Below, in pieces: positions 24,311 through 33,846 of a stretch of 64,000 nt of DNA. Both the position numbers and the translations under genes were made by a program. Source of the DNA: an uncultured Bacteroidales bacterium (GTDB taxonomy: Bacteria; Bacteroidota; Bacteroidia; Bacteroidales; F082); the NCBI GenBank assembly GCA_905236635.1, contig CAJOCJ010000006.1:64055-128054 (forward strand). The letters run 5' to 3'. Under the pieces are notes generated by a model. The model did not search any database and was not told the DNA's origin. It saw nothing but the letters and a program-made list of their open reading frames with translations. Positions within the stretch are counted from its first letter, which is position 1. Each line of letters begins with the position of its first letter.

Positions 24311-25873
24311 ATGGTTTTACTTACTGAAACAATCAACATTATTTTCTACGCAATAGCAGGCGTTGTCGGCCTTGGAATCGGTATTTTGCTGGCAACAACT
24401 ATCATGCGTAAGGCTTTGACAAAAAAAAGCAACCAGTTGCTTGAAGAGGCAAAGGAAAAAGGCGAGGTGATAAAGAAAGACAAGATCCTTCAGGCAAAAG
24501 AGAAGTTCCTTCAGATGAAGGCTGACTATGAGAAAGAGACCAACGAGAAGAAACGTGAGCTGCAGAAGGTTGAGTCGAGGGTGCAGCAGCAACAACAGCA
24601 GGTGAATCAGCGTAGCGAGGAACTGAACCGTAAAGCTAACGAGCTTAACAAACAACAGCAGACATTAACAACGCAGCAGGAAAACATCACAAAACGCCAG
24701 GCAGAACTCGACAAGATCCAGGAAGAGCAGAAGAAGATGCTCGAGTCGATATCGGGTCTCACCGTGGCAGAAGCCAAGGAACAGCTGAAAGAATTGGTGA
24801 AAGACGAGGCTAGGGCAGAGGCCATGGTGCTCGCCAAGGAGATCGTCGAAGAAGCCAAGATGTCGGCAAACCAGGATGCCAAGAAGATCGTCCTCGAGAC
24901 CATCCAGAGAACGGCATCGGAGCACGCCATCGAGAATACCGTGTCGGTGTTTAACATCGAAAACGACGAGATCAAAGGCCGTATCATCGGTCGCGAAGGC
25001 CGTAACATCCGTGCCCTCGAGTCACTCACAGGCGTCGAGATCATCATCGACGACAGCCCTGACGCCATCTTGCTCTCAGGCTTCGATCCTATCCGTCGTG
25101 AGATAGCTCGTCTCTCGCTGCAGAAGCTCGTCACCGACGGCCGTATCCACCCGGCACGTATCGAAGAAGTGGTGAAGAAAGTGGAGAAACAGGTTGAACA
25201 GGAGATCATCGAGACCGGTAAACGTACCGTCATCGACCTCGGCATCCATAACCTCGCCCCTGAGCTTATCAGAATGATAGGTAGGATGAAATACCGTTCT
25301 TCATACGGACAGAACCTGTTACAGCACTCTATTGAGACAGCTAAGCTATGCGCCACCATGGCAGCCGAACTCGGCTTGAACCCGAAAGTGGCAAAACGTG
25401 CAGGTCTGTTGCACGATATCGGCAAGGTCGCCGAAAACGAGGAGGAGCTTCCACACGCTATCCTCGGTATGAAGACCGCTGAGAAATACAAAGAGAAACC
25501 GGATGTATGCAACGCCATCGGCGCGCACCACGATGAGATAGAGATGGAGTCATTGATAGCTCCTATCGTCCAGGTGTGCGACGCTATCTCCGGTGCACGC
25601 CCTGGTGCGCGCCGTGAGGTGGTGGAGGCTTATATCCAGCGTCTTAACAAGCTCGAGAAGATGGCAATGTCGTATCCTGGCGTCGTCAAGACGTACGCTA
25701 TTCAGGCGGGTCGCGAGCTCCGCGTGATAGTGGGTGCCGACAAGGTCAGCGACCAGGAGGCCGACAGCATAGCATACGACCTCTCACGTCAGATCCAGAC
25801 CGAGATGACATATCCTGGTCAGATCAAGATCACCGTCATCAGAGAGACGCGAGCCGTACAGTTCGCGAAATAA
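24311..25873 (+). CDS. rny: Ribonuclease Y
   Basis: Membrane-anchored endoribonuclease that starts mRNA decay. The 520-residue product has an N-terminal membrane helix (about 8-28), a long Gln/Lys/Glu-rich coiled coil (about 35-150) and a KH domain ([26 protein letters not shown] split as [15 protein letters not shown]). The HD domain has [12 protein letters not shown] and [11 protein letters not shown] (about 365). Length and order are standard. It ends in a strong hairpin terminator. Confidence 0.97.
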   Translation: MVLLTETINIIFYAIAGVVGLGIGILLATTIMRKALTKKSNQLLEEAKEKGEVIKKDKILQAKEKFLQMKADYEKETNEKKRELQKVESRVQQQQQQVNQRSEELNRKANELNKQQQTLTTQQENITKRQAELDKIQEEQKKMLESISGLTVAEAKEQLKELVKDEARAEAMVLAKEIVEEAKMSANQDAKKIVLETIQRTASEHAIENTVSVFNIENDEIKGRIIGREGRNIRALESLTGVEIIIDDSPDAILLSGFDPIRREIARLSLQKLVTDGRIHPARIEEVVKKVEKQVEQEIIETGKRTVIDLGIHNLAPELIRMIGRMKYRSSYGQNLLQHSIETAKLCATMAAELGLNPKVAKRAGLLHDIGKVAENEEELPHAILGMKTAEKYKEKPDVCNAIGAHHDEIEMESLIAPIVQVCDAISGARPGARREVVEAYIQRLNKLEKMAMSYPGVVKTYAIQAGRELRVIVGADKVSDQEADSIAYDLSRQIQTEMTYPGQIKITVIRETRAVQFAK

Positions 25874-25881
25874 TCAACAAA

Positions 25882-25917
25882 AAAAGGACAGGTTGTTCGC
25901 CTGTCCTTTTTTATTTT
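25882..25917. terminator. Strong, probably bidirectional terminator after rny
   Basis: AAAAGGACAGG (25882-25892) and CCTGTCCTTTT (25900-25910) form an 11-bp stem with a 7-base loop. T and A runs lie on either side, so it can also serve the convergent gene ending at 25930. Confidence 0.9.
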
Positions 25918-25929
25918 AAACAATCTTAA

Positions 25930-26661
25930 TTATTTTCTGATAATAAGTTTGCTGCTCTTCTCAGTCTTGCCATTCACGATGAGGCTGTAGAAATAGATGC
26001 CGTCGGCGAGGTCGCTGACGTTGATGCTTGCCTTACCGCTCATGCCGTTGAGCTCGTTTCTCAAGACTTCCTGTCCCATCATGTTGTAGATGGCGACCTC
26101 TGCATCCACGCTTGAAGCGAAGTTGTAGTCGAAGTTGACGACATCGCAGGCCGGCATAGGATAAGCGTTGCTGAACACCTCGGCGCTGTCGTAGTCTTCA
26201 GTGCCATCATAAGTGTATTTGAAGATGACATTGATAACGAAGGGGCTACCTGGAACGTTGGCATCGTAGATGTGATACGTCATGCTCTGCTCCTGGTTCA
26301 GTACGGTCATGTAATCGTCGGCCACATAATGCATGCTGAACATTTCACCCTGGTTTTCATATAACATGACGGGTGGTGTCACATAGACACTCGGACTCAA
26401 ACACTGGCCGAAGCAGATGTAATTTGACGTGCCTGGAACGACGTTGTTCTCGATCTTCTCGCCAACCATACGAACCGGTTCGAAGGCTGTTACGCGGAAC
26501 TCGATAACCAGCTCGCCATATGCGGCTGATCCGTCACCGAAGACCTCATAGGTGGCGCCGTTTGTTACGGTATTGCCGGTATCACTCTCTGTCACAGTGA
26601 ACTGTGCCGATAACACCATCACCGACAAAACTAATGCTAATGTAAAGAATAATTTTTTCAT
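25930..26661 (-). CDS. Secreted protein with T9SS type A sorting domain
   Basis: The 243-residue product has a signal peptide (KKLFFTLALVLSVMVLSAQ) and a beta-rich middle without a recognised domain (about 20-160). The C-terminal sorting domain reads VFSNAYPMPACDVVNFDY, VEVAIYNMMGQEV-like AEVAIYNMMGQEVLRNEL, GIYFYSLIVNGK and KLIIRK. It should cross the outer membrane by type IX secretion. It lies 30 bases after the urocanase gene on the same strand, but the function does not obviously connect with histidine breakdown. Confidence 0.85.
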   Translation of the reverse strand: MKKLFFTLALVLSVMVLSAQFTVTESDTGNTVTNGATYEVFGDGSAAYGELVIEFRVTAFEPVRMVGEKIENNVVPGTSNYICFGQCLSPSVYVTPPVMLYENQGEMFSMHYVADDYMTVLNQEQSMTYHIYDANVPGSPFVINVIFKYTYDGTEDYDSAEVFSNAYPMPACDVVNFDYNFASSVDAEVAIYNMMGQEVLRNELNGMSGKASINVSDLADGIYFYSLIVNGKTEKSSKLIIRK

Positions 26662-26691
26662 ACGCGATTCTATTTTAAATTGTTAATGTTT

Positions 26692-28686
26692 TCATTTTAC
26701 AATCTTTTCAATCATCTTATCGTCTGCAATGTTAGGCATGGTGACCTTCAGCCTCGGCTCCACCTCCATGGCGCGTTTGATGGCGAACATGGCGGGTTCG
26801 TTTCTGGCCCAGCTTCTTCTAGCGATGCCGTTGTTGACATCCCAGTGCAGCATGCAGTGCAGACGACGGTCAGCCTCTTTACTACCATCAAGAACCATGC
26901 CAAAACCTCCGTTGATGACTTCGCCCCAGCCTACGCCGCCGCCGTTATGGATTGAAACCCATGTGGCACCGCGGAAGCTGTCGCCTATGACGTTTTGTAC
27001 TGCCATGTCGGCTGTGAAGCTTGAACCGTCGTAGATGTTGGATGTCTCACGGAATGGTGAGTCGGTACCCGACACGTCGTGATGGTCGCGGCCTAACACT
27101 ACCGGTGCGCTCAAACGGCCATCAGCGATGGCTTTGTTGAACTCGGCAGCGATCTTCGTACGGCCTTCGCAGTCGGCATAGAGGATACGTGCCTGTGAGC
27201 CTACGACGAGGTGGTTGGCCTGTGCGCCCTTGATCCATTGTATGTTGTCGTGCATCTGCTGCTGAATCTCCTTAGGCGATGACTTGGCGATGTCTTCCAG
27301 CACCTTGCAGGCGATGTCGTCGGTGACCTGCAGATCCTCCGGCTTGCCTGAGGTGCAGACCCAACGGAATGGACCGAAACCGTAGTCGAAGTACATAGGT
27401 CCCATGATGTCCTGGACGTATGATGGATAGCGGAATTTGCCGTCTTCTTTCAAGATATCGGCGCCGGCACGGCTGCTCTCGAGGAGGAATGCGTTGCCGT
27501 AGTCGAAGAAGTACATGCCTTTGGCGGTGAGTTTGTTGACGGCCGCTACGTGCCGGCGCAACGAGGCGTACACTGCGTCTTTGAACTTAGCAGGTTCTTC
27601 AGCCATCATACGTTTCGACTCTTCGAGTGAATAGCCAACAGGGTAGTAGCCGCCTGCAAATGGGTTGTGCAACGACGTCTGGTCAGAGCCGAGGTCCACC
27701 TGGATGCCTTTGTTTGCTGCATATTCCCACAAATCTACTACGTTGCCTTGGTATGCGAACGAACGGGCGATCTTCTTGGCTCTTGCCTCGTTGACTTTCT
27801 CAAACAGTTCGTCGAGGTTCTCGTGAATCTCGTCGACCCATCCTTGGTTGTAGCGTTTCTGTGCTGCTGCCGGGTTGATCTCCGCTGTGATTGACACCAC
27901 GCCAGCGATGTTACCGGCCTTTGGCTGAGCACCCGACATGCCGCCGAGACCTGCTGTGATGAACAGCTTGCCTGCTGGTGTGCCACCTTGCTTACGCGAT
28001 GCATTCAACACGGTGATGGTGGTGCCGTGGACGATGCCTTGTGGGCCGATGTACATATATGAACCTGCCGTCATCTGGCCGTATTGTGTCACGCCGAGTG
28101 CGTTGTAACGCTCCCAGTCGTCTGGCTTCGAATAGTTAGGAATCATCATGCCGTTGGTGACGATGACGCGCGGAGCCTCTTTATGTGACGGGAACAGTCC
28201 CATCGGATGACCTGAATACATCACCAAGGTCTGCTCGTCGGTCATGTTGGCGAGATACTGCATCACGAGGCGGTACTGTGCCCAGTTCTGAAAGATGGCG
28301 CCGTTGCCACCATAGATGATGAGCTCGTGCGGATGTTGTGCCACCGCAGGGTCTAAGTTATTCTGTATCATCAACATAATGGCTGCGGCCTGACGACATT
28401 TTGCGGGATATTCGTCAATCGGACGGGCATACATCTTGTATGAAGGACGATAACGGTACATGTAGATGCGGCCGTATTTCTCGAGTTCCTCATAGAACTC
28501 AGGAGCCAGCTGTGCGTGAAGCCTCTCCGGGAAATAACGAAGAGCGTTCTTCAGAGCCAGTCTTTTCTGTTCTTTTGTCAAAATATCCTTGCGTTTAGGC
28601 GCATGGTTGATGTTCTTGTCATACTCCTTTACTTCTGGCAGCTGTTCGGGGATGCCAGCAAGTATTTCTTTTTGAAAATCATTCAT
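26692..28686 (-). CDS. hutU: Urocanate hydratase
   Basis: Urocanase adds water to urocanate in histidine degradation, using tightly bound NAD+. The 664-residue product is the longer family form (classical enzymes are about 550). It has IYGGNGAIFQNWAQYRLVMQ, MYSGHPMGLFPSH, YGQMTAGSYMYIGPQGIVHG, LGGMSGAQPKAG for dinucleotide binding, and VVGSQARILYADCEGR. No hutH, hutI or formimidoyl-transfer gene is adjacent here, which is unusual for a catabolic gene. Confidence 0.95.
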   Translation of the reverse strand: MNDFQKEILAGIPEQLPEVKEYDKNINHAPKRKDILTKEQKRLALKNALRYFPERLHAQLAPEFYEELEKYGRIYMYRYRPSYKMYARPIDEYPAKCRQAAAIMLMIQNNLDPAVAQHPHELIIYGGNGAIFQNWAQYRLVMQYLANMTDEQTLVMYSGHPMGLFPSHKEAPRVIVTNGMMIPNYSKPDDWERYNALGVTQYGQMTAGSYMYIGPQGIVHGTTITVLNASRKQGGTPAGKLFITAGLGGMSGAQPKAGNIAGVVSITAEINPAAAQKRYNQGWVDEIHENLDELFEKVNEARAKKIARSFAYQGNVVDLWEYAANKGIQVDLGSDQTSLHNPFAGGYYPVGYSLEESKRMMAEEPAKFKDAVYASLRRHVAAVNKLTAKGMYFFDYGNAFLLESSRAGADILKEDGKFRYPSYVQDIMGPMYFDYGFGPFRWVCTSGKPEDLQVTDDIACKVLEDIAKSSPKEIQQQMHDNIQWIKGAQANHLVVGSQARILYADCEGRTKIAAEFNKAIADGRLSAPVVLGRDHHDVSGTDSPFRETSNIYDGSSFTADMAVQNVIGDSFRGATWVSIHNGGGVGWGEVINGGFGMVLDGSKEADRRLHCMLHWDVNNGIARRSWARNEPAMFAIKRAMEVEPRLKVTMPNIADDKMIEKIVK

Positions 28687-28727
28687 TTAGCTATATTTTT
28701 TATATATATTTTCAATATTTTAACCTG

Positions 28728-28735
28728 CAAATTTA
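28728..28735 (-). promoter_or_regulatory. -7 element for hutU
   Basis: TAAATTTG on the minus strand, divergent from the TATCTTTG at 28745. Confidence 0.5.
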
Positions 28736-28744
28736 AGAAATTTC

Positions 28745-28752
28745 TATCTTTG
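28745..28752 (+). promoter_or_regulatory. -7 element for the second C10 protease
   Basis: TATCTTTG, 22 bases before the ATG at 28775. Confidence 0.65.
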
Positions 28753-28774
28753 CAACATCAAAATTAACTAAAAA

Positions 28775-31276
28775 ATGAATAAAAAATATTTTTACAAGAT
28801 ATTGTTTATCCTTAATGTGATGCTGTTTTCTGTAAATGGTTTGTTTGCACAAGGTATTGTGAGTGAATCATTTGCAAAGAAAATCGGAGAAAACTTCATC
28901 TCAAATAAGATGGAAAAAGAGAATGTCGCATTGAGTCTTTTCCATACTGAAAATGGTGCTGACAATCAGGCAAATCTGTATATTTTCAATGTCGAAGGCG
29001 GCGGTTTTGTCATAGTGTCGGCATCGAAAAACGCGAAGCCGGTGCTTGCTTATTCTCTGGAACACAGCTATGATGGCGAGATTCCTGAGCCAGCCCGTTA
29101 TTTTATAGACAGTTACAGTCATAACATTGATTATTGCGAAGAACGTGGCATTTTGATGAATGATGCTGTGGAAATGGAATGGAAATCATTGGAAGACAAT
29201 GAGTTGCCTGCTACAAAAAACACCCAAACCGTTTCGCCTCTCATTGAAACGTTATGGGATCAGGGTTATCCTTATAACTATTATGCACCGGAATGCGATA
29301 ATTATTGGAATGGGAATCATTGCTATGCCGGTTGTGTGGCTTGTGCTATGTCGCAGATTATGAAATATTGGGATCATCCTGTCCACGGACATGGCTCGCA
29401 TTCTTATACACATTCCGAATATGGCGTGCAGTCGGCGGATTTCGGTGCCACGACTTATAACTGGGCCATCATGCCGAATTCGCTTGGATGGTATGTGGAT
29501 GATGCGGCATTGGCTGTGGCTTTGCTGATGTATCACTGCGGCGTGAGTGTGAATATGGATTTCGGTCCCAGCGGCAGTGGTGCGCAGTCGAAGGACGTTG
29601 AGACGGCTATGCGTAAGTATTTCGGCTACTGCTCGGCGATTTACAGAGAGCGTTCGCAATATTCAGAAGAACAATGGATTGCGCTCCTGAAGAGCGATCT
29701 AGACAAGTCACTGCCGATGTATTTCTCGGGTAATAACGGCTCTGTCGGTCATGCCATCGTTTGTGACGGCTATGACGATAGAGACTATTTTGATTTCAAC
29801 CTCGGATGGAGCGGATCTGGTAATGGTTATTATAATATCAACGATGTGGCTGGGTATAACAGAAATGAGGCTGTCGTCATGAATATCAAACCATTGGAGA
29901 TTAACTCCGATGACAACGGCATCATTTATGTGGCTTCTGACGGTGAGGGTGACGGCTCGTCGTGGACCAACGCTACCCATTATCTCGAATATGCTTCAGC
30001 TATGGCTTCAAATATGACTACAAAGATTTGGGTAAAGGCTGGAACATATTATGGCGATGTCGATAACGACAATGGCGCATTCATGATTTATAAGCGCAAC
30101 AAGGTGTATGGCGGTTTCGCTGGTAATGAAGGCCCTGACTTCAACCTTGATGACCGTGATATTGAGGCCAACCCAACCATCCTTGACGGCCAAGGTGTAC
30201 GTCGAGTTCTTTATCAAGCCGATAATATAACAACGACGGAAACGGCTGTGTGGGATGGCTTTACTATTCAGAATGGATATGCTGCCTCGGGTGGAGGTGC
30301 TAGTATTGGGGGAAACATGCGTTTTGAAAATTGTAAGATAATGAATAACCATTCAGATGGCTTCGGTGGTGGTGTCCATATCAATTCGCCATATTACAGC
30401 GGCTCTAAGGTGTATTTTATCAACTGCCTGTTTGAAAACAACAGTGGGTCAATGGGCGGCGCATTATGCGATATGATTGGCGCGACAATCCAAGATTGCC
30501 GTTTCACCAACAACACTGTAACCACAAAAGGTGGCGCTTATTATCTGTCCATGAATAAAGAAAGCAAGATCGTGAACTCCATTTTCGACAATAACAACGC
30601 GAAATTGGGCGGGGCTTTGTATAGCAATGGTAAAATGACCATTATCAACTGCGATTGTATAGGTAATAATGCACAGGAAAATGGTGGCGCGATGTATAAC
30701 GAAAAGCATAATAGCAATATATTCAACAGTATCTTTTGGAATAATACAAAAAACGGCACTCCTAATCAGATTACTGGAGTGTCGAATTTCCACTATTGTG
30801 CAATACAAGGAGGTTTTTCGGGCGATAATATCATAAATCTGGCTAATGAAAATGACGGCTCGGAAAGTGGCAACTATCCGCGTTTCGAGAACCCTAATGA
30901 AGGCAACTATGCGCTTGACAGACTCTCGGTTTGCGTTGATGCGGGCGATAACTCTGTGTCAGGCATAACCGCCTTTGATTTCCTTGGCAATCAACGTATT
31001 GTGAATAACATCATCGATCTTGGTGCCATCGAATACCAATATGATCTCTCTGTCGATGAAGCTGAAGAAGATTTATTCTTTATCTATCCAAATCCATTTG
31101 ATAATCAATTGGTTATTACAATGGATGGGCAGATAAATGTCGAGATTTATAATTCTTTAGGACAAAAAATCACATCTGCTGAAGCGCAAGACGAAATGAC
31201 AATCGACACGTCCGACTGGAACAACGGAGTCTATTTCGTGAGAGTCAACGGAAATACTGTCAAAGTCGTGAAATAA
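28775..31276 (+). CDS. C10-family cysteine protease with beta-helix-like repeats and T9SS sorting domain
   Basis: The 833-residue product has a signal peptide (about 1-25), a C10 propeptide and a protease domain with likely catalytic C187 (YAGCVACAMSQIM) and H326 (GSVGHAIVCDGYD), then FNLGWSGSGNGYY. Residues about 385-750 contain repeated GGGA/GGAL...NC...N turns (for example SGGGASIGGNMRFENCKIMN, SMGGALCDMIGATIQDCRF), as in right-handed parallel beta-helices and polymorphic outer-membrane proteins. The C-terminus is a sorting domain (FIYPNPFDNQLVITM...GVYFVRVNG). It is probably a surface protease with an adhesive or carbohydrate-binding stalk. Confidence 0.9.
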   Translation: MNKKYFYKILFILNVMLFSVNGLFAQGIVSESFAKKIGENFISNKMEKENVALSLFHTENGADNQANLYIFNVEGGGFVIVSASKNAKPVLAYSLEHSYDGEIPEPARYFIDSYSHNIDYCEERGILMNDAVEMEWKSLEDNELPATKNTQTVSPLIETLWDQGYPYNYYAPECDNYWNGNHCYAGCVACAMSQIMKYWDHPVHGHGSHSYTHSEYGVQSADFGATTYNWAIMPNSLGWYVDDAALAVALLMYHCGVSVNMDFGPSGSGAQSKDVETAMRKYFGYCSAIYRERSQYSEEQWIALLKSDLDKSLPMYFSGNNGSVGHAIVCDGYDDRDYFDFNLGWSGSGNGYYNINDVAGYNRNEAVVMNIKPLEINSDDNGIIYVASDGEGDGSSWTNATHYLEYASAMASNMTTKIWVKAGTYYGDVDNDNGAFMIYKRNKVYGGFAGNEGPDFNLDDRDIEANPTILDGQGVRRVLYQADNITTTETAVWDGFTIQNGYAASGGGASIGGNMRFENCKIMNNHSDGFGGGVHINSPYYSGSKVYFINCLFENNSGSMGGALCDMIGATIQDCRFTNNTVTTKGGAYYLSMNKESKIVNSIFDNNNAKLGGALYSNGKMTIINCDCIGNNAQENGGAMYNEKHNSNIFNSIFWNNTKNGTPNQITGVSNFHYCAIQGGFSGDNIINLANENDGSESGNYPRFENPNEGNYALDRLSVCVDAGDNSVSGITAFDFLGNQRIVNNIIDLGAIEYQYDLSVDEAEEDLFFIYPNPFDNQLVITMDGQINVEIYNSLGQKITSAEAQDEMTIDTSDWNNGVYFVRVNGNTVKVVK

Positions 31277-31277
31277 A

Positions 31278-32447
31278 CTACCACGCTTTGGGCTTCGAGA
31301 TGGTGTTTCGGAGGCCTAACAAGGTCGTGAACAAAGTGAAAAAGATGTCGTAAAGAGGCGTGAAGAATAGATATAACTTCTTCTCTCCCAATTGTTTAGC
31401 CGATTTTATGTAAATCCAATCCATGCTGGCATAATGCAATGCCGCAAATCCCCCTATTGCCACATAATAAAGATAGCTCGCTGATATGAAATCGAAGGCG
31501 TGAGGCAGGCAGAACAGCAAAACCAATGAAAGATAATAGAACAACCTGCTTGACAACAGGGTCCCCAATATGATGTTGGTTGAGCGTTTGTACATGTTGG
31601 CGGTGGAGTAATGGCGGCGTTTCTGATGGATCCAGCCGCTGAAGGAGTGTTTCGGTTCCGACTCCACACGACAGCTCGGGTCGATGAAGATCCGTGTGTT
31701 TCTGCTGTTTGCCACCTGGCTGATGAAGATGTCGTCGTCGCCCGACGGAATGGTATAATGCGAAGTGAATCCTTTGTTTTTATAGAAAAGCTCGCGGTGA
31801 TACGACAGGTTGCGGCCTACACCCATGTAAGGCATCTTCGCCAATGCCATCGAGAGATATTGGATGGCAGTGTAGAGGGTGTCGAAACGTATCAGTTTGT
31901 TTAACAGGCCTTTACGGGTGAAATATGGTCCGTAGCCCAGCACCACCTCGGTGTTCTTGCGATAGGCGCTAACCATGCCTTTGATCCATTGGTCGTTTTC
32001 CGGCAGACAGTCAGCATCGGTCAATAAAAGCAGGTCGTGTTTTGCCGACTTGATGCCCATGCTGAGCGGGAATTTCTTGCCATGGAAGAAGTTGAGGCTC
32101 TGAGTGAGCGACACCACGTTGATGTCGGGACGTTTGTCGACGAGCTCCTTGAGATAGTCGGTGGTCTCGTCAGTGGAGCAGTCGTTGACGATGACGAGTT
32201 CGAAGTCGGGATAATCCTGCGACAAGATGCGTGGTACAAGGTCGATGAGATATTCGTAAGCGTCTTTGGCACAGACGATTACCGACACAGGCTCATAATG
32301 TGGCTCGTCGTTGTCGTATTTCTTTTTCTTGAAAAACGCCAGACGGCTGAAAAGACCCCAAAAGTAGCACATCTGAATCAGCCACATCAGGCCAAATATG
32401 CATAAAATAATAAAACTCAATGAGTTATAGTTAAAAGAAATCTCCAT
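31278..32447 (-). CDS. Family 2 glycosyltransferase, membrane-bound
   Basis: The 389-residue protein (ATG at 32447) has an N-terminal membrane helix, a GT-A domain and two or three C-terminal membrane helices. The GT2 motifs are VSVIVCAKDAYEYL, LVIVNDCSTDETTDYL, LLLTDADCLPENDQWI (the DAD metal site) and a QKRRHY region (HQKRRHYSTAN) like the Q/RxxRW of processive enzymes. It probably builds a surface glycan. It is convergent with the C10 protease with one base between stops, so neither has room for a separate terminator. Confidence 0.9.
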   Translation of the reverse strand: MEISFNYNSLSFIILCIFGLMWLIQMCYFWGLFSRLAFFKKKKYDNDEPHYEPVSVIVCAKDAYEYLIDLVPRILSQDYPDFELVIVNDCSTDETTDYLKELVDKRPDINVVSLTQSLNFFHGKKFPLSMGIKSAKHDLLLLTDADCLPENDQWIKGMVSAYRKNTEVVLGYGPYFTRKGLLNKLIRFDTLYTAIQYLSMALAKMPYMGVGRNLSYHRELFYKNKGFTSHYTIPSGDDDIFISQVANSRNTRIFIDPSCRVESEPKHSFSGWIHQKRRHYSTANMYKRSTNIILGTLLSSRLFYYLSLVLLFCLPHAFDFISASYLYYVAIGGFAALHYASMDWIYIKSAKQLGEKKLYLFFTPLYDIFFTLFTTLLGLRNTISKPKAW

Positions 32448-32469
32448 GGTATTCAATATTTACAATTTG

Positions 32470-32477
32470 CAAAGATA
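32470..32477 (-). promoter_or_regulatory. -7 element for the GT2 gene
   Basis: TATCTTTG on the minus strand, 22 bases before the ATG. Confidence 0.65.
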
Positions 32478-32485
32478 CAAAAAAG

Positions 32486-32515
32486 CCATTAGCTATTAGC
32501 CAATAGCCATTAGTT
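32486..32515. repeat. Heptamer tandem tract (CCATTAG type)
   Basis: CCATTAG, CTATTAG, CCAATAG, CCATTAG in a row; same period as the TTTTAAC tracts but a different unit. Confidence 0.65.
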
Positions 32516-32522
32516 TTTTTTT

Positions 32523-32621
32523 CGTCATTTTGACCGAAGCCGATAGGATTAATTCAGCAAATAAATTGATAGAAGATTTCTCCATTCCGTTCCATTTCAT
32601 TACACTTCAGTCGAAATGACA
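32523..32621. repeat. CGTCATTTTGA...TCGAAATGAC element (about 99 bp)
   Basis: Diverged copy of the inverted-repeat family: left end CGTCATTTTGACCGAAG, right end AGATTTCTCCATTCC...TCGAAATGAC. Confidence 0.75.
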
Positions 32622-32636
32622 CTTGAGAATAAAATT

Positions 32637-32668
32637 CTTTTAACTTTTATCTTTTAACTTTTAACTAA
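32637..32668. repeat. Heptamer tandem tract before tgt
   Basis: TTTTAAC, TTTTATC, TTTTAAC, TTTTAAC in perfect period 7, ending 5 bases before the tgt promoter element. Confidence 0.75.
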
Positions 32669-32673
32669 ATTCG

Positions 32674-32681
32674 TATTTTTG
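32674..32681 (+). promoter_or_regulatory. -7 element for tgt-lptG
   Basis: TATTTTTG, 14 bases before the ATG at 32696. Confidence 0.65.
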
Positions 32682-32695
32682 CACAAAATTTAGAG

Positions 32696-33829
32696 ATGAA
32701 GTACAGCTTAGTTAAAAACGATGCGAAGAGCAATGCGCGTGCTGGCGTCCTGACCACTGACCATGGTGACATCGAGACACCTATTTTTATGCCTGTAGGC
32801 ACGGTGGGAAGCGTCAAAGCCACGCATGTAAGGGACCTTGAAGATGAGATAAAAGCCCAGATAATACTGGGGAACACATATCATCTCTACCTTCGTCCGG
32901 GCCTCGACGTGTTGCATGAATGCGGCGGTCTGCATCAGTTTAACGGCTGGCATCACCCGATTTTGACCGACAGCGGTGGCTTCCAGGTCTTCTCGTTGAC
33001 CGATATCCGTAAGATGAAGGAAGAAGGCGTGGAGTTCCGTTCGCATATCGACGGATCGAAGCATCTGTTCACCCCTGAGCGCGTGATGGACATCGAGAGA
33101 ACCATAGGCGCCGACATCATCATGGCGTTCGACGAATGCGCGCCGGGCACTTCGGATTACAAATATGCCAAGGAGGCTATGGGTCGTACCCACCGTTGGC
33201 TCGACCGCTGCGTCAAGCGTTTCAACGAGACGGAGCCGCAATATGGCTACTATCAGTCGCTGTTCCCCATCGTGCAAGGCTGTACCTACCGCGATCTGCG
33301 CGAGGAGTCGGCGGAGTTTATCGCCTCGAAAAACTGTGACGGCCACGCCATCGGCGGTCTTGCAGTGGGCGAGCCAACAGAAGTGATGTACGAGATGATA
33401 GAGGTCGTGAACGCCATCCTGCCGAAAGACAAGCCTCGTTACCTCATGGGAGTGGGCACTCCTGCCAACATTCTGGAGGCCATCTCACGAGGGGTTGACA
33501 TGTTCGACTGCGTGATGCCGACACGTAACGGAAGAAATGGCATGCTTTTCACATCCGAAGGCATAATAAACATCAAAAACGAGCGTTGGAAATATGATTT
33601 CTCACCTCTCGACGAGAATGGTAGCGTCTTCGTGGATCACCAGTATTCAAAGGCATATCTGCGTCATCTTATCATCTCAAAAGAGATACTTGGCCCGATG
33701 ATTGCCACCGTTCACAACCTCGGTTTCTACCTCTGGCTGGTGAAAGAAGCGAGAAAGCACATTATCGAGGGCGACTTTACCGAGTGGCGCGACATGATGC
33801 TTCCAAAGGTGATAAATCGTATATCGTAA
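32696..33829 (+). CDS. tgt: Queuine tRNA-ribosyltransferase
   Basis: Tgt swaps guanine 34 of GUN-anticodon tRNAs for the queuosine precursor. The 377-residue product has VGSVKATHVRDLE, the substrate-binding LTDSGGFQVFSL (about 90), AIGGLAVGEP and the nucleophile region SRGVDMFDCVMPTRNGRNG. The zinc site (CxCxxC) expected before YSRAYLRHL is missing: at about residue 308 it reads GSVFVDHQYSKAYLRHL with no cysteine. I believe similar forms occur in other Bacteroidetes but cannot check. It is followed 17 bases later by lptG. Confidence 0.95.
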   Translation: MKYSLVKNDAKSNARAGVLTTDHGDIETPIFMPVGTVGSVKATHVRDLEDEIKAQIILGNTYHLYLRPGLDVLHECGGLHQFNGWHHPILTDSGGFQVFSLTDIRKMKEEGVEFRSHIDGSKHLFTPERVMDIERTIGADIIMAFDECAPGTSDYKYAKEAMGRTHRWLDRCVKRFNETEPQYGYYQSLFPIVQGCTYRDLREESAEFIASKNCDGHAIGGLAVGEPTEVMYEMIEVVNAILPKDKPRYLMGVGTPANILEAISRGVDMFDCVMPTRNGRNGMLFTSEGIINIKNERWKYDFSPLDENGSVFVDHQYSKAYLRHLIISKEILGPMIATVHNLGFYLWLVKEARKHIIEGDFTEWRDMMLPKVINRIS

Positions 33830-33846
33830 ATGATAAAACATTGATA

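Noticed and set aside
30250-30760. Tandem DNA repeat in the second C10 protease
   Set aside because: The repetition is at the protein level (GGA...NC turns); the DNA units are too diverged to be a true tandem repeat.
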